Positions 35,393-44,145 are shown, counted from the first letter of the stretch. The stretch is 58,622 nucleotides of DNA from Lysobacteraceae bacterium (GCA_021604725.1 BQJN01000014.1:1-58622), one strand, 5' to 3'. The notes: a model not told the origin generated them from the letters alone. Program-made: numbers and translations.

Positions 35393-36304
35393 TTAGGCCA
35401 ACATTTTCTCAACAGGAAGCACCAATACCGAGCTGGCCCCGGCTGCTTTCAATGATTCAAGGTGTTCCCAAAATACCGATTCACGGCATACAGCATGCAC
35501 CGCGACCCGACCGGAGTTTCCTTCCAGCGGCAGCACCGTGGGCGTCTCGGCGCCTGGCAACAAACCGGTTATTTCCGAAATCTTGTTCGCGGGCGCATGC
35601 AGCATCACGTATTTGCTTTCGTTGACCGTCAACACGCCATCGACGCGTGCCAACAACATGTTAAGTAGCGATTGCATGCTGGGTTCAATCTCAGGGCCAC
35701 CCAGCAACAAGGCCTGCGATTGAAAGATCGGTTGCAACTCAATCAGGCGGTGAGCGGCCAGAGTCTGGCCGGTGGAGACCAGATCGCAAATGGCATCTGC
35801 GGTGCCCAGTTCAGGGGCCACTTCGACCGATCCAGACAACAGAACGATGTCTGCCGTCACGCCACGCGACGCTAGGTAGTCCCGGGTCAGGGCGGGGTAG
35901 CTGGTGGCGATGCGCAGTCCATTGAGGTCGCTTGTGTCCTTGATTTTTGACCCTTCAGGCACCGCAATGCTCAGCCGGCACTGACCGAAATCAAGTGTTC
36001 TCAGCGGCGTCGGAAATGAGGGCGAATCGCCGGCTTCGGTGAGGCGCTCTTCCTGGTAAACATTGCCGCCAGCGATGCCCAGTTGGCAGCTGCCGGAGGC
36101 GATCAGCCGGGGTATGTCGTCATCGCGAACATACAGCAGGTCAATGGGCAGGTTTTGCCCACAGGCCAGCAGGTTGTTCTTGCTGCGGATGAACTTGACG
36201 CCGCATTTTTGCAACAGCTCCACCGAGGCTTTGTTGAGTCGGCCCGATTTCTGTACAGCGATGCGCAGTCGGCCGTTGCCGTTCGGAGCGGAATAGTTTG
36301 TCAT
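35393..36304 (-). CDS. hisG: ATP phosphoribosyltransferase (long form)
   Basis: HisG catalyses the first and feedback-regulated step of histidine synthesis. From the ATG at 36304 it has 303 residues, the long hexameric form with a C-terminal regulatory domain. RLRIAVQKSGRLNKASVELLQ opens the protein. EVAPELGTADAICDLVSTGQTL holds the phosphate/PRPP loop. The C-terminal ACT-like domain spans about 225-300. An upstream extension to 36367 would cross the promoter and is rejected. It is the first gene of the operon. Confidence 0.97.
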   Translation of the reverse strand: MTNYSAPNGNGRLRIAVQKSGRLNKASVELLQKCGVKFIRSKNNLLACGQNLPIDLLYVRDDDIPRLIASGSCQLGIAGGNVYQEERLTEAGDSPSFPTPLRTLDFGQCRLSIAVPEGSKIKDTSDLNGLRIATSYPALTRDYLASRGVTADIVLLSGSVEVAPELGTADAICDLVSTGQTLAAHRLIELQPIFQSQALLLGGPEIEPSMQSLLNMLLARVDGVLTVNESKYVMLHAPANKISEITGLLPGAETPTVLPLEGNSGRVAVHAVCRESVFWEHLESLKAAGASSVLVLPVEKMLA

Positions 36305-36330
36305 AATGTAATAGCGCGTTAATACGTTAA

Positions 36331-36345
36331 TGCGTATGATACGCA
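36331..36345. promoter_or_regulatory. Perfect palindrome, probable HisR operator
   Basis: TGCGTATGATACGCA is a 7-bp perfect inverted repeat around one central base. It covers the -10 box of the inferred his promoter, so a bound repressor would block polymerase. It is located between hisG and the divergent TrpR-family gene, where the operator of such a regulator would be expected. Confidence 0.72.
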
Positions 36346-36364
36346 CAGCTCTCACGGAACGCAA
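36336..36364 (-). promoter_or_regulatory. Probable his operon promoter
   Basis: On the minus strand, TTGCGT (36364-36359) and TATCAT (36341-36336) are spaced by 17 bases, a good sigma-70 fit. The predicted start point is near 36329, leaving a leader of about 25 bases before the hisG ATG. This is too short for a histidine attenuator, and no His-codon leader peptide is seen. Control by repression through the overlapping palindrome is therefore likelier than attenuation. Confidence 0.65.
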
Positions 36365-36423
36365 CACTCCAAGTGACGGCGTTGTAAACTTACTTGTAGC
36401 TGAACAAAGTCACACGGCCGAGA

Positions 36424-36732
36424 ATGAAAAAACATCCTGACCAAAAACCAAAACATCTAAACCAGGCGCAGCGAGACCTGTGTGAAGCGCTGGCAACGCT
36501 GCGCGACGCCGGCGAAATCGAAACCTTCATGGAAGACTTGTGTACACCGGCCGAGTTGGAGGCGCTGGTGGACCGCTGGCGCGTTGTACGACTACTGCAA
36601 GAAGGCTTGCCGTATCGCAAGATTCACGACATCAGTAGTGTGTCGGTCACCACCATTGGTCGTGTTGCCAGGTTTTTGGAGCAGGGGGCGGGCGGTTACC
36701 GCCTGGCCTTATCGAGGTTGGCAGACGACTGA
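36424..36732 (+). CDS. hisR: TrpR/YerC-family regulator, probable histidine repressor
   Basis: This 102-residue protein belongs to the Trp repressor superfamily (TrpR/YerC/YecD type). Helices read QAQRDLCEALATLRDAGEIETFMEDLCTPAELEALVDRWRVVRLLQEGLPYRKI, then the DNA-reading turn DISSVSVTTIGRVARFLEQGAGGYRLAL. In some Xanthomonadales a TrpR-like HisR next to the his operon represses it; the same gene order is seen here. The gene diverges from hisG across 119 bases that hold the palindrome at 36331-36345. The corepressor (histidine would be expected) is inferred. Confidence 0.75.
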   Translation: MKKHPDQKPKHLNQAQRDLCEALATLRDAGEIETFMEDLCTPAELEALVDRWRVVRLLQEGLPYRKIHDISSVSVTTIGRVARFLEQGAGGYRLALSRLADD

Positions 36733-36788
36733 GCTACCGTTGGTCCGCTCTCTAATCGAGCTGACGGGCGACTGCATCAGCAACGTCT

Positions 36789-38624
36789 TCAGTCGCACTC
36801 AAAATCGTCCGGTTCAATCGCTCGACAACTAGCTGGAAAGCCATGCGTCTGCCAGTAGTCCAGGACGCCACTTTGGCGTTTGTGGTCCATGAATTGAGCC
36901 GACTGACGGTAGCTTCGGAAGTCAGGGCCCCAGGTCAGCAGACTCAAAGGCCGAAACAAATCATGTATGCCTAATGGGATCAGCAGATTGCCCAGGTAAC
37001 TGCCCGGGTTTTCGATCTGAACGACGTGTCGGCGCAACGCATCGATCAGCTCTGTATGGTCATCCTCCGGGTGCCGGTAGGCCTGATAGATGGCTTCCTG
37101 CAGGTGCCAATCCGGCAACCAGCTGGTTTGACCAAGGGCAAACAGGAAGGTGGTGCGTTGCTCAAAAGCGGCCAATAGTGAGAAGTTGGTGTACTGGTCT
37201 GTAACCCGGCCAGTACTCAATGCATCAAGGAAGTGTTGGTAAGACTCTTCCCTTCGACCCAGCGTGAACAACGTCTCGTATTCGTTTTCAACGCAAGGTG
37301 CCAGTAGCGGGTCGACCACCATGCATTGTTGAAAGGCATCCAGGGCCCGCGAGGTTTCTCCCAATTCGGCCCAGGTCAGTCCAAGCCAGTTGAGTGTATT
37401 GCCATTGCTTGGGTCCAGTGTCAGGGAGGTCTGCAAGTCCGAAATGATCGCCGCCATGTCCTGTGGGCCAGCAAGGGTCTCCGCCATTTGCAAACGAATG
37501 TTGGCCCTAGCTGCACGCGCCAAGGCATTGTCCGGATCCAGGGCAAGGGCGCGCTCAACCTGTTTCAGGCCTTGAACTGACAGCTCGTCAGTGGCCGCCG
37601 ACTCAACGTAATCGCCGTGCAGCGCGGTCGCGGTTGCCAACCAGGCCCAGGCCTGAGCAAATTGGGGGTCCTGCTCGACCACGCGGTGCAACAGCTGTGC
37701 AGCGCGGTCGACTTGGCGGCGCGACTGGAGCATGTCCCTGGCGCGCAGAAACAAGTCGTAGGTCGAGAGGTCATGCGTGGCAATTGATCGTTCGACATGG
37801 CCGACCTGTGTGAGCTGCAGCGAGTCCACCAATGCGGCCACTATGGCCTTGGCAATTTCATCTTGAATGGCGAACACGTTCTCGGCAGTCAGCGGTCGAT
37901 CGAAGGTTTCAGACCACAGATGGCGATCGGATTCGGCGTCAATCAACTGCGCGGTAATACGCAGCGTTTCACCCGAGCGACGCACGCTCCCTTCCAGCAC
38001 GTGCCGTACCGACAATTGTTTTGCGATGGCCGGAATGCCCAAGCTTTCCTGGCCCTTGAATGAAAAGGACGAGGTTCTTGATGCGACCTGCAAGCCCCGC
38101 ACTTTGACCAGTACGTTGAGGATTTCTTCTGCCATACCGTCAGAGAAGTAGCCCTGATCGGCATTAGGCGACAAGTCGGCGAAAGGCAAAACTGCGATGC
38201 TGGCTTCATTTGGCGCTTCAACTGCGGCGACCGGCACCGAGTCGATAGGTTCAGTTGACGTGGGCTCGGCAGGTGATGGCGCTTGCCATGTCGGTTTAAG
38301 CACGACCATGGCGCCGACCGCAACCAGCAGCAGAATAACCACCAGGTCCAGTTTGCGTGCGGTTTGATCCTTTGTGCTGTTGCGAGGGTCGACCTCGCTC
38401 TCGCGTTTCAGACCGTCCGGCGTCAATTCGAAGATCCAGGACAATGCCAATGCCGGCAGAAACCCGATCGCCAACATCACCACCATGGCCTTCAATACCC
38501 AGTCAGGGGTGTCGAATATGGGCAACAGGGTTTCAGCAACCTGCAGCACCAGCCAGGCACCGACCAGGTACAAGCCGGCCATCCGAATGACGTTGCGACG
38601 TTTAAGTTCAGTGAAAAAGGACAT
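36789..38624 (-). CDS. TolB-like/TPR membrane protein (copy 1 of 3)
   Basis: This 611-residue protein belongs to a group often annotated as adenylate-cyclase-like or TPR proteins, but no cyclase or DNA-binding domain is present. An N-terminal block (ELKRRNVIRMAGLYLVGAWLVLQVAETLLPIFDTPDWVLKA) includes membrane helices at about 13-33 and 43-66; a third lies at about 92-109. A TolB-N/FlgO-like domain follows at about 143-275 (SIAVLPFADLSPNADQGYFSDGMAEEIL, VRHVLEGSVRRSG). TPR repeats fill about 285-490. The C-terminus ends with a cysteine pair (C-x9-C, FPASC...FEC). It is the third gene of an operon with two paralogues. Confidence 0.78.
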   Translation of the reverse strand: MSFFTELKRRNVIRMAGLYLVGAWLVLQVAETLLPIFDTPDWVLKAMVVMLAIGFLPALALSWIFELTPDGLKRESEVDPRNSTKDQTARKLDLVVILLLVAVGAMVVLKPTWQAPSPAEPTSTEPIDSVPVAAVEAPNEASIAVLPFADLSPNADQGYFSDGMAEEILNVLVKVRGLQVASRTSSFSFKGQESLGIPAIAKQLSVRHVLEGSVRRSGETLRITAQLIDAESDRHLWSETFDRPLTAENVFAIQDEIAKAIVAALVDSLQLTQVGHVERSIATHDLSTYDLFLRARDMLQSRRQVDRAAQLLHRVVEQDPQFAQAWAWLATATALHGDYVESAATDELSVQGLKQVERALALDPDNALARAARANIRLQMAETLAGPQDMAAIISDLQTSLTLDPSNGNTLNWLGLTWAELGETSRALDAFQQCMVVDPLLAPCVENEYETLFTLGRREESYQHFLDALSTGRVTDQYTNFSLLAAFEQRTTFLFALGQTSWLPDWHLQEAIYQAYRHPEDDHTELIDALRRHVVQIENPGSYLGNLLIPLGIHDLFRPLSLLTWGPDFRSYRQSAQFMDHKRQSGVLDYWQTHGFPASCRAIEPDDFECD

Positions 38625-38626
38625 TC

Positions 38627-40510
38627 CTATCGTGCTCGTTCAAGTGCCAGACCACATTCGAAATCATCGTCGCCCAGCGGCCGACAAATGGCCGGCCAGC
38701 CAAGCTCTCGCCAATAGGCGACGAAGCCGTAACGTATCAATAGCTCTTTAACGCGAGGGTCACGCATCATGGCATGCCCTGCGCCGATGTTGTCGAATAG
38801 GTTGGAATAGTAGTAGACCTGCATGTTGGGCCCGGCCTGGTGCATCTCGGCGTTGTAGCGACTTATGTCACCGCGGGCAGCCATGAAGCTTGCCTTTTCC
38901 CCGTTGGGAGTGATTTGTAGCGCTTGTTGCAGTGCTTGTTCTGAAATGCTGTCGTCGCCAAATGCCCACGGCAGCATCACTTGAGCGTAGGCCATGTCTT
39001 CCGGCCATCGCTCAGCCGACCAAGCCAAGTGCTCCTGCGCGTCCTGCTGGCGATTGTGCGCAATCGCATAGTTCATCAAACCAACTTTGCTCAACAGGTA
39101 ATAAGGCGCGAAGGCTCGTACTCTTTCGACCGCTTCCTGGGCATCGGCGAACTGGCCCAGCTGCAATGCTGCGGAGTAATAACGCTGCCAGCCGACGACG
39201 AAATACGGATCCAGCTCAACCAGTTGGCGGGCAGCCGCCATGGATGCTTCGGGGCGACCGACCTGCAACAAAAGCTCGGTGTAATCCTCGCGCGCATCCG
39301 GATAGCTGGGGTCGAGTTGCATGGACCGCAGGTAATGTCGTTCGGCCTCAGCATACTGAAATTGCGATCGGGCTGCGTTGCCCAAGGCATGTTGCACCCC
39401 AGGTGAGTCGGGTTCAATCGCTTCGGCTCGCTTCGCCGCCATCGTGACGTTACGAAACACCTCCTCGAGCTGAGCCAAAGTCATGTGTTCGACGTACCAG
39501 TACTTCACTTCATAGGCCAGCGACAGGGAGTACCAACCGGCAGCAAAATCAGGCTCCAACTCAACGGCCGCCTCAAAATGATCAATCGCTGCGTTGAGAT
39601 CACTTCGACTGCGCAGCAACGAACGCCCCTTGAGGTAGTGGTCGTAGGCTTCAGGTGCGATATCACTGCGCGCCTTGGCCGAAGCGGCAACGCCCAAGGA
39701 TTCCTTGAGCGCGAGGGAGACGCGGTTGGCGATGTCATCTTGTAGTGCAAATACGCTTTCCAGTTGGCGATCGTAGCTATGCGACCATTCATGAAAACCA
39801 TCTGCTACTCGGATCAACTGCGCCGTGACTCGAATGTGATTGCCGTCACGGCGAACGCTACCTTCGACGATATGGCTAACACCCAAAGTGGAGCCGATTT
39901 GCCGTACATCACCGCCCTGGTCTTTGAAAGCGAATACCGAGGTTCGAGCCGCTACTTTCAATCCCTTGATTTTGGCCAATACATTGAGCAGTTCCTCGGT
40001 CATGCCGTCAGAGAAGTACTCTTGCTCTGGGTCACCGCTGAGATTACTGAAGGGCAAGACGGCCACAGAAGGTATAACGCTTGCCAGATCCTCGGTGGGG
40101 GGCGGCGATTGATCCGCGTTAGCCCTGGGCGCTGACGCTTGCGGGCGCATTGCATCCTGGTCAGCGCTCAACCACATTCGATCGACCACGAAGAATATGA
40201 CCAGCGCCAACAAGCCCACGCCGATCATGCGATCCATGCGACGAGCCGAATAGCCGCCACGAGACTGATCTTCCGCGACCTGGGCATCGCGCTGCAGCCC
40301 GTCTGGGGTCAGTTCGAATACCCAACTAAACACCATCGCAGGTATGAATCCCAAAGCGATCAACAACACCAGCGCTTTGAGCACCCAGTCTGGGGTGTCG
40401 TAGATCGGCAGCAAGGTCTCCGCCACCTGCAAGACCAGCCAAGAGCCCACCAGATACAAGCCAGCCATCCGAATGACGTTGCGCCGTTTTAACTCATCCC
40501 ACAGTTTCAT
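38627..40510 (-). CDS. TolB-like/TPR membrane protein (copy 2 of 3)
   Basis: From the ATG at 40510, which overlaps the upstream stop as ATGA, the protein has 627 residues. It repeats the layout of copy 1: the ELKRRNVIRMAGLYLVGSWLVLQVAETLLPIYDTPDWVLKA block with three membrane helices, a TolB-like domain (SVAVLPFSNLSGDPEQEYFSDGMTEELLNVLAKIKGLKVAART), TPR units (about 280-480), and a C-terminal cysteine pair (WPAIC...DFEC). Copies 1 and 2 are closest at the N-terminus. Tandem amplification of one ancestor seems likely. The function is unknown; interaction with periplasmic or envelope partners is inferred from the domains. Confidence 0.78.
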   Translation of the reverse strand: MKLWDELKRRNVIRMAGLYLVGSWLVLQVAETLLPIYDTPDWVLKALVLLIALGFIPAMVFSWVFELTPDGLQRDAQVAEDQSRGGYSARRMDRMIGVGLLALVIFFVVDRMWLSADQDAMRPQASAPRANADQSPPPTEDLASVIPSVAVLPFSNLSGDPEQEYFSDGMTEELLNVLAKIKGLKVAARTSVFAFKDQGGDVRQIGSTLGVSHIVEGSVRRDGNHIRVTAQLIRVADGFHEWSHSYDRQLESVFALQDDIANRVSLALKESLGVAASAKARSDIAPEAYDHYLKGRSLLRSRSDLNAAIDHFEAAVELEPDFAAGWYSLSLAYEVKYWYVEHMTLAQLEEVFRNVTMAAKRAEAIEPDSPGVQHALGNAARSQFQYAEAERHYLRSMQLDPSYPDAREDYTELLLQVGRPEASMAAARQLVELDPYFVVGWQRYYSAALQLGQFADAQEAVERVRAFAPYYLLSKVGLMNYAIAHNRQQDAQEHLAWSAERWPEDMAYAQVMLPWAFGDDSISEQALQQALQITPNGEKASFMAARGDISRYNAEMHQAGPNMQVYYYSNLFDNIGAGHAMMRDPRVKELLIRYGFVAYWRELGWPAICRPLGDDDFECGLALERAR

Positions 40511-42369
40511 TGCTCGCACTCCAGGTGGGGCAGGGGCTGTTCAGTAAGCACACAACCGTCCGGTGGCCCGTGCTGCTGCCAATAATCACTCAAGCCATAT
40601 TGATCGGCCAGTTGGATAAAACTTGGATGTTGCAGGTAGGACCTGAAACTCGGATACCACTGGCTGAGCATCGGTGATTGGGCTTGCGCCGGATTGCTGC
40701 TCAATGATTGCTGCAAAGCGGCATCAGACAAACCGAACACCTGCAACAAAGTGGCCCATCCAGCGCCAGGCTCATCGCTGGCAGCGGCCAACAAGCGTTG
40801 TTGCGCCTGCTCCAGGTCTGCCCCATTTTCGAGCGCCCCGGCGATTGACATGGCCAGTTGGCGTTGCTCTGGTGGCATGCTGTCGTCGTCGCGCAGCCAC
40901 TGCAGATAGGCTTCCTTGACGTCGCCTTCGCCGGCGCTGCCCAGGGGCAGCAAGAATAGAGCCCGACTGGCAGGGCCACGCCAGCCTAGATCACGCGATT
41001 GCCGCAGCATGCCTATGCCAGCAGGCCAGTCGCCCAATAGCGTCGTGGTGATCCCCAACCAGCCCGTCTGAAGTCCACTCAAGGGGTCCAGCCGCTGGGC
41101 CTGAACAAAACTGTCATGTGCCTTTTGTATATGGCCGACCTCAAAAAGCCCCAGCCCTTGCCACAACCAGGTGTTGGCATTGTTTGGCTCCAGCGCAATG
41201 GCCTGTGCAATCAACTCGGCATGTTTCAGGCGGTTGCCATTCTCCGCCGCCACACGAGCGCTGACCGCCAATGCCCCTGGGTGCTGTGGATCAATGGCCA
41301 ATGCGCGATCGGCTGTCGTTTGTGCCTGTGCCAATGTATCGACGCCATCGGAATCGGCGGCGTAATAGCTCCAAACATACCAGGTACCGGCCAGCGCCGC
41401 CCAGGCATCGGCGAACTGTGGGTCGCTGTCCACGGCAAGTTGTAATAGCTCGCGCGCTGCCGGCAGGCTGGCGCCGCGTTGTGCAAATAACTGTCGCCCC
41501 CGCAGATAGGCCTCGTAGGCTTGCAAATTATCGGTGGCTGCCGTTACCTCGACCTGACGCACGCCCAATGAGTTGGCCATGGCGTCGGCAATCGCCTGAG
41601 CGATTTCTTCCTGCAATTGGAATATATCGACCAGTTGCCGGTCATAGCTTTGCGACCAGAGCGTCTCATCGTTGCGCGCATCGACCAACTGCGCACGAAT
41701 GCGTACGTTTTTTCCATCACGCCGAACAGACCCCTCCAACAGGTGCGCCACGCCAAGCCTGCTGGCGATTTCTCGGGTATCCAGAGATTGATCACGAAAT
41801 ACGAAGGAGGAGGTGCGAGAGGTCACTTTCAAGCCAGCTATGCCAGCCAGAATATCGAGCAGTTCCTCTGCCAACCCTTCGGCGAAATAGGCGTCTTCGC
41901 TGTTGGGTGAGAGGTTGGCAAATGGCAAGACGGCCAGCGAGCGCGGATCCGCCGTGGTGGTCGGTGGCCTGGTTTCGGGGGGCGGTGTCTGACTGCTCGT
42001 GGCTGGTGCTGATTGAGTGCCGACCTCATCGATGAACTGTCGCAACAAGGACAGACTCAATGCAGCCAGAATAAGCACGATAACCAGTTGGTCCAGGCGC
42101 CGAGACAGCGGCGTGGTCGTTGGGTCGTTGACCTTGGTCGGTGGGTGACGCTGCAGTCCTTGTCGAGTCAGTTCATAACGCCAGGCCACAATCAACAACA
42201 GAGGCAAAGCCAGGACCAGACCCAGAATGATCCAGGGCAGTACAGTTGCCGGTAGACCAAGAGCGGGAAACAACAGGGCGCACATGGCCACCAATAGCCA
42301 CGACAGCGCCAGCCAGGCTGCGCCGACACGTATTACGTTACGGCGTTTTAGTTCAGAGACGAATGGCAT
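40507..42369 (-). CDS. TolB-like/TPR membrane protein (copy 3 of 3, first in operon)
   Basis: This is the most diverged paralogue, with 620 residues. The N-terminus starts FVSELKRRNVIRVGAAWLALSWLLVAM, followed by another membrane pair (LPWIILGLVLALPLLLIVAW; LVIVLILAALSLSLL). The TolB-like block is SLAVLPFANLSPNSEDAYFAEGLAEELLDIL. TPR repeats fill about 285-480. The terminal cysteine pair has wider spacing (C-x11-C). Stop and start overlap with copy 2 (ATGA), and copy 1 follows 2 bases after copy 2, so all three should be translated from one message. Confidence 0.78.
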   Translation of the reverse strand: MPFVSELKRRNVIRVGAAWLALSWLLVAMCALLFPALGLPATVLPWIILGLVLALPLLLIVAWRYELTRQGLQRHPPTKVNDPTTTPLSRRLDQLVIVLILAALSLSLLRQFIDEVGTQSAPATSSQTPPPETRPPTTTADPRSLAVLPFANLSPNSEDAYFAEGLAEELLDILAGIAGLKVTSRTSSFVFRDQSLDTREIASRLGVAHLLEGSVRRDGKNVRIRAQLVDARNDETLWSQSYDRQLVDIFQLQEEIAQAIADAMANSLGVRQVEVTAATDNLQAYEAYLRGRQLFAQRGASLPAARELLQLAVDSDPQFADAWAALAGTWYVWSYYAADSDGVDTLAQAQTTADRALAIDPQHPGALAVSARVAAENGNRLKHAELIAQAIALEPNNANTWLWQGLGLFEVGHIQKAHDSFVQAQRLDPLSGLQTGWLGITTTLLGDWPAGIGMLRQSRDLGWRGPASRALFLLPLGSAGEGDVKEAYLQWLRDDDSMPPEQRQLAMSIAGALENGADLEQAQQRLLAAASDEPGAGWATLLQVFGLSDAALQQSLSSNPAQAQSPMLSQWYPSFRSYLQHPSFIQLADQYGLSDYWQQHGPPDGCVLTEQPLPHLECEQ

Positions 42370-42519
42370 GTCATTGCACCATTGGCGCTGCTTTGGTCGA
42401 TGTTTTCATAATTATTTATCGTCCTGGTTCCCTCAGCTTTCCCAAAGGGAACATGCCCACGGTATCCGCATCTTCAGCACATTGTGTTTTATCGAGCGCT
42501 GAACCCCCTACGGATACTA

Positions 42520-42624
42520 TATGAGGCTGTCGCGAAACTACAGCCTCTCGCGAAACAAGGATGTATCGCCATTTCGATGGGTTCTAACCCATTGAAATGT
42601 AAGGATTCCGAAAAATACGCTTGA
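42520..42624. repeat. Mosaic hairpin element, inverted copy
   Basis: Read on the minus strand, about 100 bases match 6953-7055: the CATTTC...GAAATG stem (42570-42599, 14 bp with one wobble pair and CT loop), the GAGGCTGT...ACAGCCTC hairpin (42523-42547) and flanking GATTCC/CGAAA segments. It fills the space between the TPR operon and the NnrU-like gene. The 150 bases from 42370 to 42520 should contain the operon promoter, which I cannot pinpoint. Confidence 0.75.
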
Positions 42625-43170
42625 CTACACCAAAGGCACGCCGAAAAGCCAGCCGTGGCCTTTGGCCAGCAAAACGTAGGCCGCCACCCCGACGACCACA
42701 GAAATGACATCGTTGCGAACGTTGGGCGTCGCATTGGATGCTGGCTTCTTGCTTGCGATCATCACCAGCACTGACCAAACCGCGAAGCTGCCAAAAAGCA
42801 GCACGGAGGCGAGGTCGCCGTTAGCAGTTAAATGTGCCGATGCCCAAAGCAGGGTGCCTATCATCATCGGGTGGCGGCTTAGACGGCGAATATGACAGGC
42901 GAAGTTGGCCGCGACGAACAATATTAGTGCGACGGGCATGGCGGCGATGGCTGCCATGCGACCCCATGTTGGCGGTGTGTACACCTGCTCAAATGGAGCA
43001 ATTGACATGCCCCATGCCATCAAGATGATTCCTAGCAGAGCAAGCAGTGAAAAGATTGCCTTAAAACGCTTTTCACCCAGTTTGGCGACCAGGCCATGAT
43101 GGACTGTTGAACTGAGAGGGGTGCAGTGAATTCCGATGAACAGTCCTAGTCCGATCAGTAATATAGTCAT
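42625..43170 (-). CDS. NnrU-family membrane protein
   Basis: This 181-residue integral membrane protein has about five helices and belongs to the NnrU/isoprenylcysteine-methyltransferase-like group. The N-terminus LLIGLGLFIGIHCTPLSSTVHHGLVAKLGEKRFKAIFSLLALLGIILM, the CHIRRLSRHPMMIGTLLWASAHLTANGD core and the GHGW segment are typical of NnrU. NnrU is associated with denitrification loci in other bacteria, but no nitrogen-oxide gene is near, so I assign the family, not the pathway. It lies 54 bases downstream of the FabG-like gene on the same strand. Confidence 0.8.
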   Translation of the reverse strand: MTILLIGLGLFIGIHCTPLSSTVHHGLVAKLGEKRFKAIFSLLALLGIILMAWGMSIAPFEQVYTPPTWGRMAAIAAMPVALILFVAANFACHIRRLSRHPMMIGTLLWASAHLTANGDLASVLLFGSFAVWSVLVMIASKKPASNATPNVRNDVISVVVGVAAYVLLAKGHGWLFGVPLV

Positions 43171-43224
43171 ATCAAAGGTCTCCTATACGGTGTCTATCGC
43201 TGTGGTTCAATGGTTTTGGTTCGG

Positions 43225-43980
43225 TCACAGCCGTAGTCCACCATCTACGCCGATATCCCGGCCTGACAGGTAATCGTTCTCGAACATGAAACGAACGGTT
43301 CTCGCCATTTCTTCTGGTGTAGCTAGGCGTTGTGCCGGAATCAGTTTTTGCAACTTCTCTAGTGCGTCCGGACGCATGTTGGCAACCATTTCAGTGGCGG
43401 TAAAGCCAGGCGACAGACTCATCGAACGAATGCCATAGGGCGCAAGCTCCTGTGCCCAGACGACCGCCAGTGCGGCCACCGCAGCTTTCGATGCGCTGTA
43501 GTTGGATTGGCCACGGTTGCCGTGACGAGAGATGCTGGAGACATTGACGATCAAGCCCTGGCCGCCACTGCGGATCATTGACTCAGCCGCTGCACGACCG
43601 CAAAGGAAGGTGCCGGTCAGGTTGATATCAATCACCTGCTGCCATTGTTGCAGACTCATGGTTTTGAAGCTGCCGTCCTTCTGCGGCTTGACCATTAAGG
43701 CATCTCGCGTGATACCGGCGTTGTTGACCAGACCATGTAATGCGTCGAAATCGTGCTCAAGCTGTTTGAACAGGGCATTGACCTCCTGTTCACGACTGAT
43801 ATCGCAGGCGTAAGAGCGGCTATTGCCTGTCCCCAGATCAGAGGCTACCGAAGCGGCTGCCTCAGCGTCGATATCGATCACAGCAATATTTGCACCGACG
43901 GCACAAAGTTCACGAGCAATTGCCGCTCCAAGGCCTCGGCCGGCACCGGTGATTGCAATGTTTTTGTTCGTTAGCTCCAT
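43225..43980 (-). CDS. FabG-like short-chain dehydrogenase/reductase
   Basis: This classical SDR has 251 residues with a Rossmann nucleotide loop (TGAGRGLGAAIA, about 11-22), NNAG at about 87-90, catalytic serine in VNVSSISRHG and the YSASK box (catalytic tyrosine and lysine near 159/163), followed by SPGFTATEMV. The arginine-free, aspartate-bearing turn (VIDIDAEAAA) suggests NAD or unspecified cofactor preference. The closest general match is 3-oxoacyl-ACP reductase (FabG) or acetoacetyl-CoA reductase. A lone gene outside a fab cluster leaves the substrate open. Confidence 0.85.
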   Translation of the reverse strand: MELTNKNIAITGAGRGLGAAIARELCAVGANIAVIDIDAEAAASVASDLGTGNSRSYACDISREQEVNALFKQLEHDFDALHGLVNNAGITRDALMVKPQKDGSFKTMSLQQWQQVIDINLTGTFLCGRAAAESMIRSGGQGLIVNVSSISRHGNRGQSNYSASKAAVAALAVVWAQELAPYGIRSMSLSPGFTATEMVANMRPDALEKLQKLIPAQRLATPEEMARTVRFMFENDYLSGRDIGVDGGLRL

Positions 43981-44010
43981 ACCTGAACACTCGCTTTTTG
44001 TTAGTTAGAG

Positions 44011-44145
44011 CGCGTCCACAGTTAGGTGTTTTGACGCACTCGCCCTGGCACACGGAAGTGCCAGCATTTTCAAGTTATTGAAAATGAAGGGTTGCAATGA
44101 CCGCGCTTCTTGAAGCCCGTGTCCGCGTTAGCCATGGATGGACGA
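44011..44145. repeat. Dispersed palindromic element, second near-complete copy
   Basis: This copy of the element at 2440-2581 starts with CGCGTCCACA (44011). It has CTGGCAC-ACGGAA-GTGCCAG (44045-44064), CATTTTCAA-GTTA-TTGAAAATG (44065-44086) and the GCGCTTCT...GAAG, GTGTCCGCGTTAGCCATGGATGG run. Its 3' end has decayed (no CGTGGACG). Its hairpin stem differs from the copy at 2472-2491 but still pairs. It fills most of the gap 43981-44302. Confidence 0.75.

Noticed and set aside
36305..36423. Histidine attenuator or T-box leader
   Set aside because: No run of His codons, no leader ORF and no terminator hairpin fits in the short leader; a repressor site fits better.
41271..42035. Plus-strand frame of 254 codons opposite the TPR gene
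   Set aside because: It is an arginine/proline-rich shadow with no domain; the minus strand is clearly coding.
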